DNA from: Xenia sp. Carnegie-2017 | Taxonomy: Eukaryota; Cnidaria; Anthozoa; Malacalcyonacea; Xeniidae | Reading direction: 5' to 3' | Length of the DNA: 64,000 bases | Assembly: GCF_021976095.1 (NCBI RefSeq) | Contig: NW_025813481.1 | Location: 1,635,001 to 1,699,000 of the forward strand | Shown here: positions 10,550-22,500 of the stretch, piece after piece | Layout: each line of letters begins with the position of its first letter | Numbering within the stretch: the stretch's first letter is position 1 | Program-made: the position numbers and the translations under genes | The notes under the pieces: model-generated | What the model was told of the DNA's origin: nothing | The model's database searches: none | The model's input: the letters and a program-made list of their open reading frames with translations, nothing else

Positions 10550-13500
10550 TATTCATGCAAAAACTAGTCTTTGCATTTTCATTTTCATGCCAAAGACTAT
10601 AATCTTCGCATTTGACACATTTTTATTCCAAATACTATAGTCTTTGTATTTTCACACATATTTAGAGCGAAGAATATAGTCTTTTCATTTTGACACATTT
10701 TTCACGCCAAAGACTATAGTTCATGCATTTTCACACATTTTCATGCCAAAGACTATAGTCAATTTCACACATTTTCATGCCAAAGACTGGATTTTCACAT
10801 ATATTCATGCCAAAGACTATAGTCTTTGCATTTTCACACATTTTCATGCCAAAAACTATAGTCTTTGCATTTTCACACATTTTTATGTCGAAGACTATAG
10901 TTCATGCATTTTCACACATATTAATGCCAAAGACTATAGTTCATGTATTTTCACACATATTTAGAGCAAAGAATATAGTCTTTGCATTTTGACACATTTT
11001 TCACGCCAAAGACTATAGTTCTTGCATTTTCACACATTTTCATGTCAAACACTATTGTTCATGCATTTTCACACACTTTTACGCATAAGACAATAGTCTT
11101 TGCATTTTTACGCACTTTTATGCAAAAGACTACAGTCTTTGCATTCTTACACACTTTTACGCAAAAGACTATAGTCTTTGCATTTTAACACACTTTTACG
11201 AAAAGACTATAGTCTTTGCATTTTCACACATTTTCATGCCAAAAACTATAGTCATGGCATTTTCACACGTTTTCATGTCAAAGACTATAGTTCATGTATT
11301 TTCACACATATTCATGCCAAAGACTATAGTCTTTGCATTTTCACACATTTTCATGCCAAAAACTATAGTCTTTGCATTTTACACGTTTTCATGTCAAAGA
11401 CTATAGTTCATGTATTTTCACACATATTCAGGCCAAAGACTATAGTCTTTGCATTTTCACACATTTTCATGCCAAAGACTATAATGTTTGTATTTTCAGA
11501 CATATTAAGGCCAAAGAATATAGTCTTTTTGCGTAAAAGTGTATAAAAATGCAAAGACTATAGTCTTTTGCGTAAAAAAAAATGCAAAGACTATAGTCTT
11601 TTGCGTAAAAGTGTGTGAAAATGCAAACACTATAGTCTTTGCACTTTTACACACTTTTACGAAAGAATATAGTCTTTGCATTTTTACACACTTTTACACA
11701 AAAGACTATAGTCTTTGCATTTTTATACACTTTTACGCAAAAGACTATAGTCTTTGCATTCTTACAGACTTTTACGCAAAAGAATATAGTCTTTGCATTT
11801 TTACACAGTTTTACGCAAAAGACTACAGTCTTTGCATTTTTATACACTTTTACGCAAAAAGACTATAGTCTTTGGCCTTAATATGTCTGAAAATACAAAC
11901 ATTATAGTCTTTGGCATGAAAATGTGTGAAAATGCAAAGACTATAGTCTTTGGCCTGAATATGTGTGAAAATACATGAACTATAGTCTTTGACATGAAAA
12001 CGTGTGAAAATGCAAAGACTATAGTTTTTGGCATGAAAATGTGTGAAAATGCAAAGACTATAGTGTTTGCATTTTCACACACTTTTACGCAAAAGACTAT
12101 AGTCTTTGCATTTTTACATACTATTACGCAAAAGACTATTGTCTTTGTGTTTTCAGACATATTAAGGCCAAGGACTATAGTCTTTGCATTCTTACACACT
12201 TTTACGCAAAAGACTATAGTCTTTGCATTTTTACACACTTTTACGCAAAATTTTAAAGTCTTTTGTGAAAATGCAAAGACTATAGTCTTTTGCGTAATAG
12301 TGTGTAAAAATGCAAAGACTATAGTCCTTGGCCTTAATATGTCTGAAAACACAAAGACTATAGTCTTTTGCGTAATAGTATGTAAAAATGCAAAGATTAT
12401 AGTCTTTTGCATAAAAGTGTGTAAAAATGCAAAGACTATAGTCTTTCGTGTAAAAGTGTGTAAAAATGCAAAGACTATATTCTTTTGCGTAAAAGTGTGT
12501 AAAAATGAAAAGACTATAGTCTCTTTATAAGTAGAAAAATGCAAAGACTATAGTCTTTTGTATAAAGGGTGTAAAATGCAAAGACTATAGTTTTTGCGTA
12601 AAAGTGTAAAATGCAGACTATAGTCTCTTTTATGTAAAGGTAAAATGAAGACTATAGTCTTTGTCTAGTAGTAGTAAAATAAAGACTATAGTTTTTGCGT
12701 AAGAGTGTAAAGACTTTAAAATCTTAAGTGGAATGAGAAGACTATAGTCTTTTGTTTGAAAGAAAGATCTGAAATTAGGTATAGGGAATGAAAGACTATA
12801 GTCTTATGTAGGTGAAATGGAAGACTATAGTCTTAAATGAAATGGAATGAAGACTATAGTCTTTTGCATAATAGTGGTAAACAAAGAAGATCTATAGTCT
12901 TTTGCAGTGGTAAAATGTAAAGATCTATAGTCTTTAAAAGTGTGTAAAAGAAGACTATAGTCTTTGCGTAAAAGTAGTAAAATGCAAAGACTATATCTTT
13001 GCAAAGAGTGGAAAATGAAAAGACTATAGTCTTTTGTAAAAAATGTAAAAAAATGCAAAGACTAGAACTTTTGTAGAAGTAAAAATGAAAAGATATAGTC
13101 TTTTGCGAAAAGTAAAAATGCAAAGACTATAGTCTTTTTAAAAGTGTAAAATGAAGACTATAGTCTTTGCAGTAGAAATGGAAAGACTATAGTCAGGTAA
13201 AATTAAAAGATCTCATAGTCTTTGTGAAAAGTGTAAAAAATGAAAGACTATAGTCTTTATGCGAGTAAAAATGCAAAGATCATATCTTGAAAAGAGTAAA
13301 ATGCAAAGATCTATAGTCTCATCTGAAGTGTAAAAAGAAAAGACTATAGTCTTTTGCGTAAAAGTGTAAACAAAGACTATAGTCTTTTGTGTAAAAGTGT
13401 GTAAAATGAAAAGACTATAGTCTTTTGCGTAAAAGTGTGTAAAAATGCAAAGACTGTAGTCTTTTGCGTAAAAGTGTGTAAAATGCGAAGACTATAGTCT

Positions 13501-16410
13501 TGTGCTTAAAAGTGTGTAAAATGCAAAGACTATAGTCTTTTGCCAAAAGTGTGTAAAAATGCAAAGACTCTAGTCTTTTGCGTAAAAGTGTGTAAAAATG
13601 CAAAGACTATAGTCTTTGACATGAAAACGTGTGAAAATACATGAACTCTAGTCTTTGGCATGAAAATGTGTGAAAATGCAAAGACGTCTTAATATGTCTG
13701 AAAATACAAAGACTATAGTCTTTGGCATGAAAATGTGTGAAAATGCAAAGACTATAGTCTTTGGCCTTAATATGTCTGAAAATACAAAGACTATAGTCTT
13801 TTGCGTAATAGTGTGTAAAAATGCAAAGACTATAGTCTTTTGCGTAAAAGTGTGTAAAAATGCAAAGATTATAGTCTTTTGCATAAAAGTGTGTAAAAAT
13901 CAAAGACTATAGTCTTTGACATAAAAACGTGTGAAAATACATGAACTATAGTCTTTGGCATGAAAATGTGTGAAAATGCAAAGACTATAGTCTTTGGCCT
14001 GAATATGTCTGAAAATACAAAGACTATAGTCTTTTGCGTAAAAGTGTGTAAAAATGCAATGACTATAGTCTCTGACATGAATACGTATGAAAATACATGA
14101 ACTATAGTCTTTGGCATGAAAATGTGTGAAAATGCAAAACTATAGTCTTTTGCGTAAAAGTGTGTAAAAATGCAAAGACTATAGTCTTTAGTGTAAAAGT
14201 GTGTAAAAATGCAAAGATTTCAGTTTTTTGCCTTAATATGTCTGAAAATACAACGACTATAGTCTTTAGCATGAAAATGTGTGAAAATGCGATCACTATA
14301 GTCTTTTGCGTAAAAGTGTTTAAAAATGCAAAGACTATAGTCTTTTGCGTAAAAGTGTGTAAAATGCAAAGACTATAGTCTTTGGCCTTAATATGTCTGA
14401 AAATACAAGGACTATAGTCTTTGGCATGAAAATGTGTGAAAATGCAATCACTATAGTCTTTTGCGTAAAAGTGTTTAAAAATGCAAAGACTATAGTCTTT
14501 TGCGTAAAAGTGTAAAATGGAGTGATACTTTGGTTTAGTGAAATGCAAAGACTATAGTCTTTGGAGTGTTTAAAAGTCATGACTATAGTCTTTAGTGTAA
14601 AATAGGTAATGCAAAGAATATAGTCTTTTTCTTAGTGGTAAAATGCAAAGACTATAGTCTTTTGTGTAAAGTAAAAAATACAAAGATTCATTGTCTTTGT
14701 AAAAGTAAAATGCAAAGACTATAGTCTTTGCAGTAAAAATGTAAAAGATATAGTCTTTCGCGTAAAAGTGTAAAAAATGCAAAGTTATAGTCTTTGCATT
14801 AAAAAGTGTAAAATGCAACGTTTATAGTCCAGGGCAGGTAAAATGCAAAGACTATATCTTTATAAGAAGCGTAAAATGCAAACTATAGTCTTTTGCAAAA
14901 AAAGGTAAAATGAAAGATCTATAGTCTCTTTGCGTAAAAGGTGAAAATGCAACGTTTATAGTCTATGTAAGAAAATGCAAAGACTATATCTTTTATAATA
15001 GCGTGTAAAAATGCAAACTATAGTCTTTGCGTGGCGTGAAAATGTGAAGACTATAGTCCTGTAAAAACAAGATTATAGTCTCTTTATAAAGTAAAATGCA
15101 AGACTATAGTCTTTGAGAAAAAGTGTAAAATGCAAAACTATAGTCTTTTATGTTGTAAGGTAACAAAACTATAGTCTTGCAAAGTAAAATGCAAAGACTA
15201 TAGTCCTTTTAAAAGGTAAAAAATGCAAAGATTATAGTCTTTGGCGGTAAAGCATCATATCCTTAGCAAAAAGAGTAAAAATACAAAGATTAGTCTTTAT
15301 AGCAGTGTAAAATGCAAGACTATAGTCTTTTGCGTAAAAGTGTGTAAAAATGCAAAGGCTATAGTCTTTAGTGTAAAATTTTGTAAAAAAAAAGAATATA
15401 GACTTTTGGATTTTCAAACATTTTTACCCCAAAGACAATAGTTCATGCATTTTTACCTATTTTCATGTCGAAGACTATAGTTCATGCATTTTCACACATA
15501 TTAATTCCTAAGACTATAGTCTTTGCATTTTCACACATTTTAATGCCAAAGACTATAATCGTTTCATTTTCACACATTTTCATGCCAAAGACTATAATTT
15601 TTGCATTTTTAAACCTTTTCTTGTAGAAGACTGTAGTCTTTGCATTTACGCCAGACTATAGTTTATACATTTTCACACATTTTTACGCCAAAGACTATAG
15701 TTCATGAATTTTTACACATTTTCATGTCAAAGACTATAGTTCATGCATTTTTACTCGTATTCAGGCCAAAGACTATAGTCTTCGCATTTTCACACATTTT
15801 CATGCCAAAGGCTATAGTCTTTGTATTTTCAGACATATTAAGGCCAAAGACTATAGTCTTTGCATTTTCACACATTTTTACGCCAAAGACTATAGTTCAT
15901 GTATTTTCACACGTTTTCATGTCAAAGACTATAGTTCATGTATTTACACACATATTCAGGCCAAAGACTGTAGTCTTTGCATTTTCACACATTTTCATGC
16001 CAAAGACTATAGTCTTTGCTTTTCCACACAGTTTCATGTCAAAGACTATAGTCTTTGGATTTTCACACATTTTCATGTCAAAGACTACAGTCTTTGGATT
16101 TTCACACATTTTCATGCGAAAGACTATAGTCTTTGCATTTTCACACATTTACACGCCAAAAACTATAGTTAATGTATTTTCATACATTTTCATGTCAAAG
16201 AATATAATTCATGCATTTTTACACATATTCAGGCCAAAGACTATAGTCTTCGCATTTTCACACATTTTCATGCCAAAGGCTATAGTCTTTGGATTTTCAA
16301 ACCTTTCTTACGCCAAAGACAATAGTTCATGCATTTCACACATATTAATGCCAAAGACTATAGTTCATGCATTTTCACACATTTTAATGCCAAAGACTAT
16401 AATCGTTTCA
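10550..16410. repeat. 39-bp palindromic satellite array
   Basis: About 5.9 kb of tandem units, on the order of 140-150 copies. The typical unit is 39 bases: the 16-base palindrome AAAGACTATAGTCTTT plus a spacer such as CATTTTCACACATTTTCATG. Because 39 is 13 codons and the unit has no stop, long repetitive open frames appear on both strands (KTIVFAFSHIF-like); they are not genes. Several spacer types occur (CATTTTCACACATTTTCATG, CATTTTTACACACTTTTACG, GTATTTTCAGACATATTAAG, and a TTCATG-flanked type). Spacer orientation reverses near 11,523, 11,636, 11,872, 12,064, 12,255 and 15,395. Between 12,540-13,330 and 14,560-15,300 the spacers are shortened and ragged while the GACTATAGTC core persists. 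Confidence 0.95.
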
Positions 16411-16755
16411 ATCGAAACAAAAATTTTGCTATCTGAGTTACACTTTCATTGAAGAAATATTTCAAAATGACAATGCATGACTTTCTATAACAGTTTAAGC
16501 ATGCCACTTTTCATTCTCGAGATACTGAGGTCGTCCGTTGTCACTTCCGATTTATCTGAATTGTGATTTTCACGTCAAAATATGAGAACTGGAAGTATTA
16601 AAGCCCGTTCATACGATCCGATTTGTCGGACCCGATGGCTTCGGTTCCGATTTTTGGTTGCTTGTTCAGACGGCCCGATAATTGTGTTGATATTTATATT
16701 CGTTTACATATTTATAGCAGTGAGAACAGCCATTTGTTAAAAAACTGAATACTGT
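16411..16755. other. unique spacer after the satellite
   Basis: No gene or repeat recognised between the end of the satellite and the Penelope fragment. Confidence 0.4.
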
Positions 16756-17028
16756 AAAAATACCCGACAACTAAGTACTAGTGTCTTTTGACGTGAAATC
16801 ACTGTTGACCAGTATTCCACTTGATCTTGAACTTACTTGTATAAAAACCCTCATTACAAACACCACAGACGTAAACGTTTGTGACAAAAACAACTATAAA
16901 TCTGACTTCATCAAACGCAGCACTTATAAACACAATGAACCCAACGAAACGAACAACTCAACGACAAAAGCAACGATACCTTACATCAAAGGTACGTCTG
17001 AGAGTATCTCGCGTATCTTACGACCATA
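16756..17028 (+). mobile_element. Penelope-like element fragment with internal deletion
   Basis: Plus-strand sequence encodes the reverse transcriptase motif SFDVKSLLTSIPLDLEL, then jumps to the same HNEPNETN and IPYIKGTSE.ISRILRPYN region found at about 9,660-9,757. Most of the domain between these motifs is absent. The fragment runs straight into the 27-bp minisatellite. Confidence 0.75.
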
Positions 17029-17233
17029 CAACATACGTGTTGCACATAAACCATGCAACATACGTGTTGCACATAAACCATACAACATACGTGTTGCACA
17101 TAAACCATGCAACATACGTGTTGCACATAAACCATGCAACATACGTGTTGCACATAAACCATGCAACATACGTGTTGCACATAAACCATGCAACATACGT
17201 GTTGCACATAAACCATGCAACATACGTGTTGCA
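17029..17233. repeat. 27-bp minisatellite derived from Penelope coding sequence
   Basis: Eight tandem 27-base units encode repeats of (C/Y)NIRVAHKP, the nonapeptide that occurs once in the other Penelope copy of this window (at about 9,640-9,665). Each unit holds CAACATACGTGTTG, a short inverted repeat with arms CAACA and TGTTG. Units are nearly identical, so the expansion is recent. It ends at GCAATCGTATGG. Confidence 0.9.
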
Positions 17234-17309
17234 ATCGTATGGAAATAGAGCAAGTTCTATTTCCATCTGATTTCTTAGATTAACGGATCCGACTGTCGGA
17301 GCTCCCTTT

Positions 17310-17575
17310 ACATGTGACTTTATGTGAAAATGTGTGAAAATAAGTGAATTATAGACTTTGTGTGAAAATACGTGAATTATAGTGTTTGTGATAAAATGTG
17401 TGAAAATATGTTTATTATAGTCTTAGTGTGAAAAAGCATGAATTGCAGTTTTTGGGTGAAAATGTGTAAAAATGCGTGAATTATAGTCTTTGTGTGAAAA
17501 TGCGTGAAAATGCATGAACTATAGTTTTGTGTGAAAATGTTGGAAAATGCGTGAATTGTAGTCTTTGTGAAAGCA
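17310..17575. repeat. decayed outlier of the 39-bp satellite
   Basis: About seven diverged units with the pattern GTGTGAAAATGCGTGAATTATAGTCTTTG. They match reversed satellite spacers, but the left half of the palindrome has changed to GAATTATAG. The stretch lies between the Penelope fragment and the MDN1 3' end, about 380 bases past the MDN1 stop codon. Confidence 0.75.
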
Positions 17576-17951
17576 GTCTTATTTTGGCCAGACTTCAGTT
17601 TAGCAGACACCGAAGCGCTTATATACAGAGGGCGGGCTTGTTTTCGGTTATGTTTGGGGTAGCATCTAAGGTGTCTGCTACACTGCAGTAGTCCCCTTAT
17701 TTTTTGTTTTTAAATACATGTATTGCATTTCCACTGATTAATGTTGGCAAATCCATATAAATCATAACTTATGAACATCTCACGTCTTCATTTCAAGCAT
17801 TGAATCTTACCACCAACAAACATGTCGGCCGTGACGTAAACATATCAGATGAACAATAAGGAACATAGATGGATAATAATTAAATTTGTTAATTTTTCAT
17901 TAAGAGCCATGCGCAGAATACACATTTTGACACAGTCCTTGGCGATGTCTG
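17576..17951 (-). other. MDN1 3' flank
   Basis: Between the MDN1 stop and the decayed satellite. I see no canonical AATAAA on the minus strand close to the stop; the 3' UTR end cannot be placed. Confidence 0.3.
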
Positions 17952-19596
17952 TTACATATTTACAACCAATTCGAACCATTGCTTCAAAGAGTCGCTCAAA
18001 GTTTCTGGTAAAGAGCTTATATCTCGTAGTACGATATAGAATGGAAAGGGGAATTGTTCGATGTAGGATTTTATTTCGGGTAGTTGACCTTGTCGAAAGA
18101 TTGGCACCTTTATATCGAGAATGGAGTCTTTATTTGTGGTCGCATTATCGAGTACGACAAACACTATAAACATTCCAGAATCCCTGGCTTGTCTAACTGA
18201 CCTTTGAACAGTCTTAAAAGAAAAGAGAAAAGATTGACTGTCAGAGAAAGCGAATAACTGCAATCACATGCTATTTGTAGTTAAACATTTCTAGCTAGTA
18301 ACATATCTTGAAGATAAACGGATTGATTTGAAATATACTGGTTTAAATTGTTGCTTCAATTTATGAGTTTAATCAAAGCAACTGTGATATATTTATTTGC
18401 TAAAAATAACGATCGGTAAAGAAATCTACCTCAACACCTTCCAAAAATATTCCTCGACCATCGGACACAACAAGCAGAAGTTGTGAAACAGGATTCTTGG
18501 TGTTTGCGTTGAATCTTGCCGACGTCATTATATTGGTACATGACACAAGCAACTGCGGAACAACAATTGTGAATGAAAACTGAACATTTTGTGTTTGAAA
18601 CATGAAAATATTTATACAACACGTACTTGAGCTATTCTTGTTTTCTTTTGCTCGAAACGCAATTGACGCAAGATGTTTGCACCTGACTGATCGCTGAATA
18701 CTTCGTGAAATGGATGAAGAAGATTCACTGTTTCGCCAAAACTATAAATGCAAACAGTCAATTAAATCTCGTGTAACCTCAACGGAAGACGATACAGAGT
18801 CACGATTCTTGTCTGACCTGCATATTGCTATTTCACCCGCTTCTAATCTAGTGAGAGCGTTTGTAATGGTTGCAAGTGATTCGAATGCAAGCTGCAAATA
18901 AGAAAAAAACAAAGTGTATACATGAGGATGATTGAGCTGTGAGAACTGGAACAATATGGAAACGACAGAACAGACAATGCAACCTACACAAAATACGATT
19001 ATTTATACCTGCTTTGATTGATTGTCGCACATACTGGAAGAATCATCAATGGCCAATAAGATTTGATATTCTCTTTTACCCTTCTTTGTCCGTCTCAACC
19101 ATATCTTATCCTTGCGATACTGACTTGCAATATAAGGGATTACTTTGCGCATGTTCAGTCTTTTGCCCGTACGATAATCACCTCTGATATGTAAGAGGAA
19201 AATCCACATTACAGAAAAACAGCAAACAAAAATAATCATCTGTTCGATGTAAAATCTTTTCATAAGTTAGCTAGGAGCTTTAACTATTTTTTAAAAATTT
19301 ACGGTATAGCTTCACGAATGACCTCAAATACTGTTTCTTTCACGTCAACATTACGCTAAAAAAAAACCCACAAAAAACCCAGCACAATACCTCAGTTTGT
19401 TCGCAATTGACGGCTCTAAAACTATTCTTAGTTGTTCACAGAGCTGCTGAGCATGCGTGGAAGTAAGGCTCTCGTACTTATGCCAAGTTTCGAGCGCCAT
19501 AGCTTGTTCTTGTTTGCTTCCTTCTTTAAGTTCCCGCCATCGACACAATAATTCTTGCAGTTCTTTGCGGCATTCCTCTGGATTCAATGGTTCAAC
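17952..19596 (-). CDS. MDN1: MDN1 exons 87-92: C-terminal MIDAS (VWA) domain
   Basis: Exons: 19391-19596, 19009-19183, 18818-18891, 18627-18741, 18430-18552, 17952-18212 (with stop). Exon 87 carries WHKYESLTS and QQLCEQLRIVLEP. Exon 88 has GDYRTGKRLNMRKVIPYIAS and the metal-ion site DDSSSM (the DxSxS motif). Exon 91 has LLLVVSDGRGIFLEGVE and exon 92 MFIVFVVLDN, DSILDIKVPIF and FPFPFYIVLRD, ending SLKQWFELVVNM. The metal-binding residues are intact. This domain grips the UBL domains of Ytm1/WDR12 and Rsa4/NLE1 orthologues. Confidence 0.96.
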
Positions 19597-22500
19597 CTTT
19601 AAGTTGATTGACACAGGTTAAGAATGCAATTATACCGTAAAACTTTAACCAAATGCACAACACTACAACTGACGACATGATCATGTTTTGTAGTTAGCAA
19701 ACTTTGATTTCGCCTACCGGGTCATCATTCAAAGTAAGATTGCTACCAATGAAGACAGAACTTTCATAACTTGTCCATTCTTTTCTTGATACTTCATGTA
19801 CATATTCTTCATTCATTTCGACATCTTTTCCTTGCTTTTCTTTGTCATCTCGAGACATCTTAGATTGCAACGATGTTCCTTCGTGTTCATACTTTCCATT
19901 CTTAATGATAATCAACAGTATTCATATTGATATTATTTGATTCCTTTGGACATACTACACTATCGCTATTTATACACGTATGAAAAAAATCATGGCTCAG
20001 TTCGCATTTTTTTTGTATTTTTTAAAACTTTATCAAGAACAGATTTCATGGCACCGACTGAAATGCAAATACATGAACACCGACAGACTTCTCAAATTTC
20101 ATTGACGTCATACCTGTTTTCCAGAATCATCTTCATTTTCAGGAGGTAGTTCCCAGTCTTCTTGCATATTCTCGGCCTCGTCTCCCTTTTCGTTCTCATT
20201 GGGGTAGCTGACACTTTCTTGTTCATCCAGTTGTTCAGACGTTGCTGCATCATAAACTTGTAAGTCGTGAGATTCCTCGTTGTTTCTTAAATGTTCAAAC
20301 TGCTCCGCCGACGAGGAATCGTTTTGCTAGAAATAAAAAGAAAAACCATGTAAAACTATCATGAAAGTTGAACATCGCGGTAAATATATGATAGGGTGTA
20401 TGAAAAATAGTAAAAACCTTCTCTTCAATCGAGCTTTCGTTAGACGAATCGAGAACTTTGGGTTTTTTGTAAACTGCTTCATAGGATGATCCCAAACTGC
20501 GATCGGCTCTGGATTTATTTATTTGCTTGCGATAGAAACTCTAGGATTAACACAAATCAGTTTAGTTAGTGTAAAAAGAAGATAATCTATAGTGGTACTT
20601 GTTATACTTCAAAATGTCATAATGAAGCATATAAAATATCTATGTACCGTATCGTTGCTGATTGTTTGTGTTGTATTGTTCGTAGTTACGCTATCAGCAA
20701 AATCCATTCCACTCTTATGCGTTATGCTATTACCAGTCCCCTCGCTATCACCGTCAGCCAAGCTGACATCATTGTCTACTGGCTCATTTCTTTCTTTCCC
20801 CGTACAAGAACCCGATGATCCGTCAGGCTTGTCCTGATCCTCTACTGATTCCACATTTTCAGCCTTCAAATATTTGAAGAAAAGCAAACTCTCAGGGCAT
20901 CAATTTGCAAATTTAATGGCGCACTCTACAGTACCTTGGTTTCCGAGTCTGTTTTCCACTCCTCTTCAAGATGATCCTCGTTTTCGTTCTAAAGAATTGA
21001 ACAGCAATAGATAGATTTTAAAATTCAAAAGCTATCCCGTGCAAAATCAAGTTTACCTTGTCAATATCATCATTCTTATCGATTTCATCTTGCATCTGTT
21101 CCTCTTTCTTCGACATGTCGCCGTCTTCATTATCACTGACTTGCTCAAGATCTTTCACATCCGCCATTTCTTCAATTCCTGAGCAAACATCAAAATATTT
21201 ACTCCAAATGATCTCCTTGTTCGCCATCCCAAGAACAATTATAAGAAACATTATCTTAAGAGTTATATACAAATGTGTAATAAAGACTGCAGCTGTGAAA
21301 AAAATTCCTTAAATATCTGAATTAAAAGTCTTGGTCGAAAATCAGTTCCATAGAAAATGCACAAATTCTTGTAACAATCTAAAAAACTATGTCGCAGAAT
21401 GTCACAATTAAAAATTATTCCTTTAGCCTGTGATACCAAATCAATATTTTACTGCAACGATGGCTAGTTGCTACCTAAAAAATTTCGCAACTCGAGTAAC
21501 ATTACACTTTCAATGCCAACTATCACGTTATCTAACTCTTATTGATTATCCACTTTTTTTATATCTACTACAATTTTTGTAAAAGAAGTGACGAGAAGAC
21601 GAAAATTGAATGGGAAATAAAAACTTAATATTCCTACCATCATCTTTTTCATTTTCATCATTAATCTCGTCATTGTCATTTTCCATTGCTGACTCTTCAG
21701 TGGCCATGTCCTCTTTTGAATCATCAATATCATTCCCATCATCCTCTAGGTCATCCAACTGCAAATCATCAGGAAGCGCCATATCGCTAGTTTCAATTTC
21801 TTCCGGTTGTTGTTGGCTTGCATCTTCACGGAAATTCTCCTCAAGATTTCCTTGATCATCTTCGTCATGTGCTAACTCGTTTATTTTATCTTCTTCAACT
21901 TTTTTCTCATTCAGTTTGTTTCGATTTTCCTGGCTAGAACCTGGAATTGAACAAAATACGGTTAACGCGTGTAATGCCAAAGTTAAACAAGAGAAAAAAC
22001 TGTATAAAGACGTATGTATGCATGCCGTTTCACCAAACCTTGATTCGCCTCTTTTGCCACTAATTCACTTTCTTCAATCCCATCAGTCCCTGCGCCCCTT
22101 TCTGCCTTCTCGTCACCATTCTATCAAAAAATACGATACCATCATGAAAACACAGATGCACAGACTAAATTTAAGAAAACACAGAGTTTGCATCCGCTTT
22201 CCACATCATTTCATTTGTTCCTTTAATAACATTATGCATCTTAATCATTCGTGCAGTTCAATTCTACATAATGGAAGATAGTTGTTTGTTAGAAACTATC
22301 GCTCACACATCTCTAATTTTTTAAAAAACAACTTGATGATTTGAAGCAAAACTTAAAAAAAAGTCCATGTATGCTGTTCATATCGAAGAAATGGATAAAA
22401 CTAACATTTTCTTCGTTATCTTCATTATCAGAGTCTGCCCACAATTTCTCGTCAAGTGTTTCATCAGCACCATCAATATCCCCCATCTGTTCATCAAGAT

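Noticed and set aside
10550-16410. CRISPR-like array (short palindromic repeats with spacers)
   Set aside because: Spacers are variants of a few sequences rather than unique, orientation flips, no cas genes, and the genome is an intron-rich animal.
10743-16452. Long open frames with KTIVFAFSHIF-type repeats on both strands
   Set aside because: They arise because the 39-bp satellite unit is a multiple of three without stops; they occur on both strands and in more than one frame and have no start context or family.
16981-17266. Minus-strand repeat proteins (CATRMLHGL type)
   Set aside because: Translations of the 27-bp minisatellite in other frames.
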